DNA from: an uncultured Clostridia bacterium
GTDB lineage: Bacteria; Bacillota; Clostridia; Christensenellales; UBA1242
NCBI GenBank assembly: GCA_944376905.1
Contig: CALWEA010000004.1
Span: forward strand, 1-64,000
Reading direction: 5' to 3'
Length of the DNA stretch: 64,000 bases
Below, in pieces: positions 9,552 through 17,130 of the stretch. The position numbers and the translations under genes were made by a program. The first letter of the stretch is position 1. Each line of letters begins with the position of its first letter. The notes under the pieces are model-generated. The model saw only the letters and a list, made by a program, of their open reading frames with translations, made no database searches and had not been told where the DNA came from.

Positions 9552-9750
9552 GCAATATTTATAAAAATTGTCTTCTAAATTATATTGTAAACAATATTTA
9601 TAAAAATTGTCTTCTAAATTATATTGTAAGCAATATTTATAAAAATTGTCTTCTAAATTATATTGTAAGCAATATCAATAAAAATTATATTGTAAAATTA
9701 TATTGTAAAATTATATTGTAAAATTATATTGTAAAATTATATTGTAAAAT
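9552..9750. repeat. Nested tandem repeats, 39 bp x3 then 13 bp x5
   Basis: Three copies of a 39-bp unit start at 9552, 9591 and 9630, each containing GTCTTCTAAATTATATTG. They run into a partial copy and then about five copies of the 13-mer ATTATATTGTAAA, which is the tail of the longer unit. The array lies in the 9394-9932 gap between degV and the Cys-rich gene, which otherwise shows only A/T sequence. Confidence 0.85.
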
Positions 9751-9932
9751 AATTATAATAAATAAAAGTTAATTTTAAGTTAATTTTCATTAAAAATAAA
9801 AATATTTAAAAATTATTAACATTTTTTATATAATAACATAACATGATAATAGAACTTAAGAAAAAATAAAAAAGCACAAAAGATAAATTAATTTTACATA
9901 TCAATTAAATACTATTAGAGGAGGACTTGACA

Positions 9933-10166
9933 ATGAACTTTTTTGGAAATGGTTGCTTTGGTGGCGGATTTCAAAATCGTGAACCCGACAATTGTGGATG
10001 CGGATGTGATCCTTGCACATTAATACTTATATTATTACTCCTTAGTTGTTGTGGATGCGGAAACGGTTTCGACTGCTGTTCATTACTCTGGATAATATTG
10101 TTATTATCAATTTGTGGCGGTTGTGGCTGTGGATGCGGAGACAGAGATTATCACGGTTGCAAATAA
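9933..10166 (+). CDS. Small Cys/Gly-rich protein with two hydrophobic segments
   Basis: The 77-residue product contains 15 cysteines. Clusters of the CGCG type alternate with two hydrophobic stretches (TLILILLLL at about 29-37 and LLWIILLLSI at about 51-60). The layout is close to short high-cysteine proteins of Clostridia annotated as chorion class high-cysteine HCB protein 13, some linked to spores; that link is by appearance only. GAGGAGG lies 8 nt before the ATG at 9933, which rules out the in-frame TTG at 9927. It has its own strong terminator and is the only plus-strand gene in the first 14 kb. Membrane insertion, metal binding or a disulfide-linked coat are possible. Confidence 0.85.
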   Translation: MNFFGNGCFGGGFQNREPDNCGCGCDPCTLILILLLLSCCGCGNGFDCCSLLWIILLLSICGGCGCGCGDRDYHGCK

Positions 10167-10249
10167 TGTCTAGGCAATAAATTTAATTTAAAAATTATTT
10201 TTAGTTACATAAAAATAAAAAACAGCAAAATGTCTATTTTGTCTTTCCT

Positions 10250-10272
10250 AAACCCGCAAAAGCGGGTTTTTT
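10250..10272 (+). terminator. Terminator of the Cys-rich gene
   Basis: Perfect stem AAACCCGC-AAAA-GCGGGTTT followed by TTT. Confidence 0.9.
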
Positions 10273-10296
10273 ATAATTTGTTTATAAAAATAAAAA

Positions 10297-10320
10297 ATCT
10301 TAACTTTGAATTAAGATTTT
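10297..10320 (-). terminator. Terminator overlapping the stop of the membrane-protein gene
   Basis: AAAATCTTAA / TTAAGATTTT palindrome with A/T tails, overlapping the stop codon at 10319-10321. Confidence 0.65.
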
Positions 10321-11071
10321 AAATATATTTTCCAACTATAACAAATATCATAACAAGGTTTGTTATTGTAGTTGCAGAACAAATAAGACCAACACACAAA
10401 TCCAACCACTTATGAGATTTTTTTTCTTTTACCTTTTTTTCTTCCAAATCATAAATAGATTTTATTTCTTCATTTTTTTCAACATCTCCATCAGTTTGAC
10501 TTAAATTTAAATCATTATCACAAGTTTGAGAGTTTTTCGAAAGAGAATTGCTAATTTGAACATTAGTTTTTGATTCGCAATTTTGCATACTTTCGTCATT
10601 ATCTTCATTTAATTTTTTTGATTCTGTAAGTGATGGTACGTTTGCACTTTCATTGCCATACTCATTATTTTGGTTTTGTTCATTTTCAACTTTTATAACA
10701 GTTGAGTTGTCGTCAATAATTTGTTTATTATTTTTATCTTTTTTATTTTTATTTTGTTTTTTTTGTTTTTTATTAATGTAATCATCTAAAGAACCACTAA
10801 TAGCAGAAATAAAGCCAAATAAACTATACATACACCCCATTTCTAAAACGGCAATTGCACAAATAACAAATAAAATAATTAAAAGAATTCCCAAAAAAAA
10901 GTTTTCACTTAAATAACTAAAACTATAATCCTCTAAATAAAGCACACCAACAACCAATGCAATTAAAACAAGAACATGCAAAACTTTGTATAAAACTCCA
11001 CCCTTTCGATACGCAGTCGCCCCTCTAAAATATCTATTTGAAACATTTAATATCCAACCTATAAAATCCAA
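10319..11071 (-). CDS. Membrane protein with a long charged cytoplasmic loop
   Basis: Unrecognised 250-residue protein. Two helices near the N-terminus (about 29-47 and 59-80) and one at the C-terminus (about 226-248) flank an Asn/Lys/Glu-rich low-complexity stretch (about 98-210, beginning KKQKKQNKNKKDKNNK). The start codon is TTG at 11071, supported by AGGGGGTG just upstream; no better ATG exists. It lies 53 bp after the exported-protein gene ending at 11125 and may be co-transcribed with it. No function can be assigned. Confidence 0.75.
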   Translation of the reverse strand: MDFIGWILNVSNRYFRGATAYRKGGVLYKVLHVLVLIALVVGVLYLEDYSFSYLSENFFLGILLIILFVICAIAVLEMGCMYSLFGFISAISGSLDDYINKKQKKQNKNKKDKNNKQIIDDNSTVIKVENEQNQNNEYGNESANVPSLTESKKLNEDNDESMQNCESKTNVQISNSLSKNSQTCDNDLNLSQTDGDVEKNEEIKSIYDLEEKKVKEKKSHKWLDLCVGLICSATTITNLVMIFVIVGKYI

Positions 11072-11124
11072 GACACCCCCTATATTAACGGAAACAAAAT
11101 AAACTTTAAAACAAAACTTTTAAA

Positions 11125-12027
11125 TTAAGCACCAGTACTACTCAACGTTAAACTTTCAGTTGATGTATTGATTGTTATAACACTAGAAGTCGCACCAACA
11201 CCAATTGAAATAAATTCTCCACTTCCAACTTTATAATATATGATTGATTCACTTGTGTTGGTTATTTTTAAATAAAATGGAGAAACCGTTGATGTAATTG
11301 TATAAACATTAGGGTCTTCGTTTGTAAAATTGATTTTTGCAACAGTATAAGCATTTAAATTTATATTAGTTGCAGACTTTGAAATAACATTTTTAAAAGT
11401 AGAGTTATCTTTTGAAAAATCAACGCTATACAACAAGTTTGGAAGGTAAGATGATTCACCCTCAGCGCCATCACATCTTATAATATCAACATTTAAAATA
11501 GCATTAGCACCAACAGTTGTTGTTACAGAACTTAAGACAACTTTTGCAACTTTCATATTTGCTTCTGTTGATTCTCCCTCAGGTTTTGCTTCAAGATAAA
11601 CATTTTCAACAGATTGAATTTCAATAGATGTGCTATCATCGTTTGCAAGAGTAATTTCTGAGCAAACAGCAAAACCAGAAGTATTCTCTATTTGAATATA
11701 TAACGCAACTCTTCCAAAAACATCGCAATTTAAATAACTTCCTTCTGTTGTAGGAATTTTTGTTGTTCCATCATTCGCAATAGAAACATAGCCATTAACG
11801 TCACTTGAAGCCTCGTTTGTTGGAAAAGAATTAGTTCCGTCCCAATAACACCCACTTTCACTATCACTTGTTGCAACTTTAAGATTTGCTGAAACTGAAG
11901 GAGTATAATTAACGGAAACAGAAACTTGCACACTTGCAGTTGATGCGGCAAGAACTCCAATAACAAGAAACATACAAATTAACAATAAGCAAGCAACAAT
12001 ACCTATAATACTTTTTATTTTTTGCAT
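11125..12027 (-). CDS. Exported protein with N-terminal membrane segment
   Basis: Unrecognised 300-residue protein. A hydrophobic segment (about 7-28, ending LAAS) is followed directly by a beta-rich outer part starting with TASVQVSVSVNYTPS. This resembles the layout of SipW-processed TasA-like fibre proteins and of the four cassette proteins of this window, but sequence identity to either is not evident. One Cys (GCYWDG) and one in NCDVFG, CSE and CDGAEG occur in the outer part. AAGGAG precedes the ATG, and a good promoter lies at 12119-12147. Secretion is well supported; the role is not known. Confidence 0.75.
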   Translation of the reverse strand: MQKIKSIIGIVACLLLICMFLVIGVLAASTASVQVSVSVNYTPSVSANLKVATSDSESGCYWDGTNSFPTNEASSDVNGYVSIANDGTTKIPTTEGSYLNCDVFGRVALYIQIENTSGFAVCSEITLANDDSTSIEIQSVENVYLEAKPEGESTEANMKVAKVVLSSVTTTVGANAILNVDIIRCDGAEGESSYLPNLLYSVDFSKDNSTFKNVISKSATNINLNAYTVAKINFTNEDPNVYTITSTVSPFYLKITNTSESIIYYKVGSGEFISIGVGATSSVITINTSTESLTLSSTGA

Positions 12028-12464
12028 TATATCTCCTTTTAATATTAAGCATATTTGAACACAAAAAAGATTTTATTTAAATTAATATGCACAAATTTAA
12101 TCTATTTATTCTACAAAGAGTGTATCAAATATTACAAAATAAGTCAAATATTTTTTTAATATTTTAATAAATTATAAAAAATTACAAAATAAAAGAGTCA
12201 AATTAATAAAAATTTTATAAAAATTTTTCATCAAATGAGTATTTTGAGTATTTTTTTTATTTGTATTCTATTAAATTTTATGAAATTTTTAAAATTTCCA
12301 GTATTTAAAAACTTGTATTGTTTGTATGTAAAAAGTTGTTTTTGCGAATTAAGGAGTTAGAAATATATCAAGGACTAATATTATTAATTTATACAATCAA
12401 TCATCACAATTTAACTAAACCTTAAATTTAAAAGATGTAAAATTTTTAAAACTTTATAAATAAA
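12028..12464. other. Intergenic region after the oxoamine synthase gene
   Basis: Contains the promoter at 12119-12147. The remainder, including the slightly less AT-rich 12330-12380, shows no gene, RNA or strong hairpin. Confidence 0.5.
12119..12147 (-). promoter_or_regulatory. Promoter of the exported-protein gene
   Basis: TTGACT (12142-12147), 17 bp, TACACT (12119-12124), with a leader of about 85 nt. Confidence 0.6.
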
Positions 12465-13652
12465 TTATAAAACATTAATAATTTTTAAAACTTCTGCTAT
12501 TTTTTCAATAGCCTCATCCATTTGTTCTTTTGTGTGAGTTGCCATATAACTAGTTCTAAGTAATGCTTGCCCTTTTGGAGTTGCAGGAGAAATAACAGGA
12601 TTAACATAAACTCCTCTTTCTAATAAGAGTTTGCAAGCCAAAAATGCTTTTTCATCTTCATAAGTGTAGATAGGAATAATAGGAGTTGTACTTTCTATAA
12701 TTTTAATACCTTTTGCCTTTAACCCAGAACGCATATAATTAGAAATTTCCGCCAAATTTTTAACCATTTGAGGATTTTCTCTTAAAAGTTTTAAAGATGC
12801 TCTTGCACATGCAACACTTGCAGGAGTTATACTTGCACTAAAAATAAAAGGACGAGAATTATGACGAACATAAGTTGCAACTTCTTTGGTTGTTGCCATA
12901 TACCCCCCTAAACTTGCGAGAGATTTACTGAAAGTTCCCATATAAATGTCAACTTCGTTTTCAAGTCCAAAATGTTCAGCAGTTCCTCTACCATGTTCAC
13001 CAAGAACACCAAGACCATGAGCATCATCAATCATAATACGAGCACCATATTTTTTCGCCAAATCAACAATTTCAGGAAGTTTACAAATTTCACCACTCAT
13101 ACTAAAAACGCCATCTGTAACAATCAAAATACCAGCAGTATCAGGTATTGTTTTTAATTGTCTTTCCAAATCTTGCATATCACTATGATTATATCTTAAC
13201 ATTTTTGCAAAACTAAGACGACAAGCATCATAAATACTAGCATGATTTTCTTTATCACATAAAATATAATCATTACGTCCAGCAATAGCGCTAATAATAC
13301 CAAGATTACTTTGAAAACCAGTACTAAAAGTAACAACATCTTCTTTATGCAAAAATTCCGCCAATTCTTTTTCTAGTTCCATATGAATATCAAGAGTTCC
13401 ATTTAAAAATCTTGAACCAGAACAACCAGAACCATATTTTTGAATAGCCTCAACACCTGCTTTTATAACTTCAGGATTAGAAGTTAGCCCCAAATAATTA
13501 TTAGAACCAATCATAATAGTTCTGTTTCCTTCCATAACAACTTCTGTGTTTTGTCCAGAGTTTAAATAGTGGAAGTAAGGATACAATCCAGAATCCATAA
13601 CCTTTTGCAAATATTCTTTATTGTAAGTTTCACATTTTTTAAATAAATCCAT
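12465..13652 (-). CDS. PLP-dependent alpha-oxoamine synthase, serine palmitoyltransferase-like
   Basis: Fold-type I PLP enzyme (395 residues) that joins an amino acid to an acyl-CoA. The N-terminal YPYFHYLNSGQNTEV, then GSNNYLGL, YGSGCSGSRFLNGTLD, DDAHGLGVLG and the PLP-lysine loop GTFSKSLASLGG match bacterial serine palmitoyltransferases more closely than KBL or BioF, which lack YPYF and GSGCxGSRFLNGT. If correct it makes 3-ketosphinganine, the first step of sphingolipid synthesis. A reductase-type SDR gene ends 76 bp upstream on the same strand, which fits the second step. 2-Amino-3-ketobutyrate ligase remains the main alternative; the substrate cannot be read with certainty. Confidence 0.8.
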   Translation of the reverse strand: MDLFKKCETYNKEYLQKVMDSGLYPYFHYLNSGQNTEVVMEGNRTIMIGSNNYLGLTSNPEVIKAGVEAIQKYGSGCSGSRFLNGTLDIHMELEKELAEFLHKEDVVTFSTGFQSNLGIISAIAGRNDYILCDKENHASIYDACRLSFAKMLRYNHSDMQDLERQLKTIPDTAGILIVTDGVFSMSGEICKLPEIVDLAKKYGARIMIDDAHGLGVLGEHGRGTAEHFGLENEVDIYMGTFSKSLASLGGYMATTKEVATYVRHNSRPFIFSASITPASVACARASLKLLRENPQMVKNLAEISNYMRSGLKAKGIKIIESTTPIIPIYTYEDEKAFLACKLLLERGVYVNPVISPATPKGQALLRTSYMATHTKEQMDEAIEKIAEVLKIINVL

Positions 13653-13728
13653 TTTATTTCTCCTATTTTTTAGTTTACATTAATATTTTTAATTTAAGTG
13701 ATATAAAAAGTGATATAAAAAAGTTAAA

Positions 13729-14526
13729 TTAACCGTAAATTTTTTTAACAATCCACAACATTAAACGACGTGGTAATATTTTTTGTAAAAGAACAATCAA
13801 TTTGTAACTAAGCCCAACAGTAATTCTAGATGGTGGATTTTTTTTATTTATGACCTTGTAAATAACCTTAGCAACACTTAAAGGATTTTTCCCTTCCCTC
13901 TCATCTTTTTCCATTTTTTCAATAGAATTTTTAATTCTATTTTTATAATATTCGTCTTCAAGAGTTGGGTTTTTAACACGGCTTGCTGTAAATCCTGTTT
14001 TTGTATCTCCCGGCATAACAGTTGTTAAAGAAATATTAAAGTCTTTAACTTCCATTCCAAATGCCATGGAGAACATATCAACCGCTGATTTTGTAACCGA
14101 ATAACAAGTTTGAAAAGGAATTGGAATAACACTAGCAACAGAACCTAAGTTAATAATTTTTCCGCCACCATTAGACCTCATGAAAGGAATAACACATTTA
14201 GAGGCATTTATTAAAGCAAGGACATTTATATTAAAAATATTCATAATATCTTCACTGCTTGTATGTTCTATTGCCCCCGCAATTCCCATTCCAGCATTAT
14301 TGATTAAAACATCAATTTTACCTTCTTTATTGAAAATACGTTCTAAAACGTTTTTAAAGTCATCAAAATTGGTTATATCACATTGCAAAAATTCAAAATT
14401 TAAATTTTCTGTTTGAAGATTTCTTCTAGCCAAACCATAGACTTTAAAACCTTTTCTGCTCAAAAATTCTGCGGTTGTTTTTCCGATACCACTTGATGCT
14501 CCTGTAATAACAACAACTTTTGCCAT
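13729..14526 (-). CDS. Short-chain dehydrogenase/reductase upstream of the SPT-like gene
   Basis: Classical SDR of 265 residues that should use NAD(P)H. It has TGASSGIG (about 7-14), an ARR motif after the second strand (suggesting NADPH), NNAG, and the catalytic YSVTK. The C-terminal tail KLIVLLQKILPRRLMLWIVKK is hydrophobic and amphipathic, suggesting membrane contact, as in 3-ketosphinganine reductase. It precedes the SPT-like gene in a likely operon, so 3-ketosphinganine reduction is a reasonable guess. A ribosome site AGGTGA lies 3 nt from the ATG. The closely similar tail in the divergent SDR at 14891 marks the two as paralogs. Confidence 0.88.
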   Translation of the reverse strand: MAKVVVITGASSGIGKTTAEFLSRKGFKVYGLARRNLQTENLNFEFLQCDITNFDDFKNVLERIFNKEGKIDVLINNAGMGIAGAIEHTSSEDIMNIFNINVLALINASKCVIPFMRSNGGGKIINLGSVASVIPIPFQTCYSVTKSAVDMFSMAFGMEVKDFNISLTTVMPGDTKTGFTASRVKNPTLEDEYYKNRIKNSIEKMEKDEREGKNPLSVAKVIYKVINKKNPPSRITVGLSYKLIVLLQKILPRRLMLWIVKKIYG

Positions 14527-14779
14527 ACTTCACCTAGACAATTTATAATAAAGTTATTTTAAATTTTTAACTTTAAGTTATTTTTTTAACAAAAATCTTT
14601 AAATGTTTTTTTTCTATTTGATAATTTTAATTCATAAACAAACATATAAAAAAACGAAACAACAAAAACGAAAGAAAATTATTAAACCTTAAAAACATAA
14701 AGATACTTAATAATACAACCAAAGCAAATAAAAGTCAATTAAAATTAATTATTAAATTTTTAAAACAACTATGATTTAT

Positions 14780-14808
14780 TTGACAGTAAACAAATTTTCT
14801 TTTATACT
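14780..14808 (+). promoter_or_regulatory. Strong promoter of the second SDR gene
   Basis: TTGACA (14780-14785), 17 bp, TATACT (14803-14808). The leader of about 75 nt ends in AAAGGAGA before the ATG. It lies in the 364-bp divergent gap between the two SDR genes, where nothing else is seen. Confidence 0.75.
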
Positions 14809-14890
14809 TGTTCATACATTTTAAATATAAGCAAAATAATAAAATAGAAGAAATAAACAAAATAAAAAATTTGATAAAGGAGAATAAAAA

Positions 14891-15793
14891 ATGAATATAG
14901 TTATAACTGGTGGAACAAGCGGAATTGGTCAATCACTTGTTGAAAAATTTGTTTTAAAAGGCGACAATGTCATTGTTTTAGCACGCGGAATTGATGAAGG
15001 TGAGATTAAAAAATCTTTTCTTGATGATTTTAAGAAAAGAATTGAAAACGATAAAACAATAAAATCTAAATTAAAAACAAAAAAAATAAATAAAATAGAA
15101 CTTGCAAAAACAAATAATTCTTGTTTATTTGGTATTAAATGTGATGTTTCAAAAAATCAAGAAATAATTTCAGCATTTAACATAATAAAAGAAAAATTTG
15201 GGAAAGTTGATATGTTGATTAACAATGCGGGTTATGGCGTTTCTGGCGCAACAGAATTGATAAAAGAAGAAGAAGCAAGACGAATTTTTGATGTTGATTT
15301 TTTTGGAGTATTATTTTGCATACAATCATGTCTTCCTCTTATGGAAAAAAATGCAAAAATAATTAATATTAGTTCTGCTTGTGCATTATTTGCATTACCA
15401 TTCCGCTCTTTATATTGTGCAAGTAAATCAGCAACAAGCATGTTATCAAATTCAATAAGACTAGAACTTTTACCAGCAAATATTCAAGTTTGTGCAATAT
15501 GTCCAGGTGATATTAAAACCAATTTTACTAAAAATCGTTCAAAGAATTTTGAAACAAACAATCGGTATGGAGATAGAATAAAAAACGCAACGGATAAGAT
15601 AGATAGCAAAGAAAATAAAAGAATGCCACTTTCATATGCTTCAAAAAAAATATTTAAAATAACACAAAAACAAAATTTAAAACCTCAATATATAATAGGA
15701 AAAAAATATAAACTACTCTACTTTTTTTCAAAAATTTTACCATTGAATTTAATGCTAAAAGCAACAGGAAAAATGATGGGTGGACATAAATAA
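14891..15793 (+). CDS. Short-chain dehydrogenase/reductase, divergent paralog
   Basis: SDR of 300 residues with TGGTSGIG at the N-terminus, NNAG (about 108-111), an Ser in NISSA and the catalytic YCASK. After the second strand it has a charged insert of about 40 residues (about 35-75, rich in K) not present in its neighbour. The tail KYKLLYFFSKILPLNLMLKATGK parallels the membrane-like tail of the SDR at 13729, so the two arose by duplication. It is transcribed away from the SPT-like operon from its own promoter. Substrate unknown; a lipid substrate is inferred from the tail and location. Confidence 0.87.
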   Translation: MNIVITGGTSGIGQSLVEKFVLKGDNVIVLARGIDEGEIKKSFLDDFKKRIENDKTIKSKLKTKKINKIELAKTNNSCLFGIKCDVSKNQEIISAFNIIKEKFGKVDMLINNAGYGVSGATELIKEEEARRIFDVDFFGVLFCIQSCLPLMEKNAKIINISSACALFALPFRSLYCASKSATSMLSNSIRLELLPANIQVCAICPGDIKTNFTKNRSKNFETNNRYGDRIKNATDKIDSKENKRMPLSYASKKIFKITQKQNLKPQYIIGKKYKLLYFFSKILPLNLMLKATGKMMGGHK

Positions 15794-16189
15794 TAGTTTA
15801 ACAACTTTAATGATAAAATATCAAAAAATTAAATAACAAAAAATTAAATAAAATAATAAAAAAAGTATAGATTGAAAATTAAAGAATTAAAATTAAAAAT
15901 TTATAAAAACAACCAAATCGAAACCAACAATAAAAAAATTTATTGAAAATCAAAAATATAAATTATTTGTTAAAGTTTGATATAAATGGAAAAATAGTTT
16001 GATATAAAAGGAAAAATTAGATAAAATATTTCTTATTTTTATAAAAAATATTATTTTATTTTTAAACAAAAAGTAATTAGATAAAAATCTAATTACTTTT
16101 TTTGTTTTTTATTTAATTAATAAAATAAATTTATTTATATTTTATTTTTTACTAAAATTATCATTAATAAAAAAATTATTTATTTGAAT
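15794..16189. other. Convergent intergenic region between SDR and truA
   Basis: A/T-rich, with one strong bidirectional terminator at 16071-16098 and no gene. Confidence 0.55.
16071..16098. terminator. Bidirectional terminator containing TTAGATAAAAATCTAA
   Basis: Perfect 12-bp stem AAGTAATTAGAT-AAAA-ATCTAATTACTT with A and T tails on both sides, between two converging genes. The inner 16-mer recurs at 34632, 35709 and 44367. Confidence 0.9.
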
Positions 16190-16924
16190 TTAATATTCAA
16201 CATTTTTTAGATATAAAGCATAAGGAGGCATTGTTTTTATAAACTTAATTTTATCACCTGTTTTTAACATATATTTAATTTCGTTTTTAGAAAGTTTTCC
16301 TTTTCCAACTTCAATTAAAGCACCCACTATCATTCTAACCATATTATACAAAAAACCGTTACCACAAATTTCTATATGAATTTCATCAAACACATTATGA
16401 ATATGAATATAATAAATTTTTCTAATAAAATTATTGGTTTGAGTTTTTGCCGAACAAAAAGCTCTAAAATTATGATTACCAACAAACAACTTCGCAAATT
16501 TTTTCATTTTAGCAAGGTTTATATTTTCTTTTACTTGACAAACAAAATTATTTTTTAAAGGCAATAAAATATCATTTTGATAAAATTTATAAACATAAGT
16601 TTTTTTCTTAGCACTAAATCTTGCATGAAAATTGTTATCCACCTCTTCTGCAAACAAAACCCTAATATCAAAAGGCAAAAAGGAATTAACTGCTTTGGCA
16701 ATATTTTTAACGAGAAAATTTGATTTAGTTTCAAAATGTGCAACTTGACAAATAGCATTAACGCCAGCATCAGTTCTACCACTCGCAATTAAAGAAATTT
16801 TTTCACCCAACAATTTAGAAATATTTTCTTCTAAAACTTGTTGAACACTAATTCCATTCTTTTGATTTTGCCAACCAACATAATTTTTTCCAACATACTG
16901 AATTTTTATCATTATTTTTTTCAT
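16190..16924 (-). CDS. truA: tRNA pseudouridine(38-40) synthase TruA
   Basis: Makes pseudouridine at positions 38-40 of the tRNA anticodon arm. The 244-residue protein is of usual size. It has YVGWQNQ near the N-terminus, the catalytic aspartate in ASGRTDAGVNA (about 47-57) and the C-terminal NGFLYNMVRMIVGALIEVG, which lines the RNA site. No ribosome site is present before the ATG at 16924; a promoter ends six bases ahead, so the mRNA is probably leaderless. It stands alone, convergent with the SDR gene. The call is secure. Confidence 0.96.
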   Translation of the reverse strand: MKKIMIKIQYVGKNYVGWQNQKNGISVQQVLEENISKLLGEKISLIASGRTDAGVNAICQVAHFETKSNFLVKNIAKAVNSFLPFDIRVLFAEEVDNNFHARFSAKKKTYVYKFYQNDILLPLKNNFVCQVKENINLAKMKKFAKLFVGNHNFRAFCSAKTQTNNFIRKIYYIHIHNVFDEIHIEICGNGFLYNMVRMIVGALIEVGKGKLSKNEIKYMLKTGDKIKFIKTMPPYALYLKNVEY

Positions 16925-16930
16925 ATTTAA

Positions 16931-16959
16931 AATATAGCATAAAAATTTTTCACATTCAA
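16931..16959 (-). promoter_or_regulatory. truA promoter, predicted leaderless
   Basis: TTGAAT (16954-16959), 17 bp, TATATT (16931-16936), then 6 bp to the ATG at 16924. Confidence 0.6.
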
Positions 16960-16987
16960 TAATATTGTAATAATTTTAAAAGAATAT

Positions 16988-17016
16988 TTGACTATTTAAA
17001 TTTTAATTATTATACT
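16988..17016 (+). promoter_or_regulatory. nifJ promoter
   Basis: TTGACT (16988-16993), 17 bp, TATACT (17011-17016). The leader is about 108 nt, A/T only, with no structured regulator seen. Confidence 0.75.
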
Positions 17017-17130
17017 TTTATTAAACTTATATAACTTATAACTTATAAATAATTACAATTAATAAAATAATACACACAATAATTAATACAATAATTAATA
17101 AATAAAAAATTTTTTAATAAAAGGGAAAAA

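Noticed and set aside
9552-9750. CRISPR array
   Set aside because: Repeats are contiguous, with no unique spacers, and no cas genes are nearby.
14735-14932. 65-codon minus-strand frame between the two SDR genes
   Set aside because: Antisense to the promoter and start of the plus-strand SDR, with no ribosome site.
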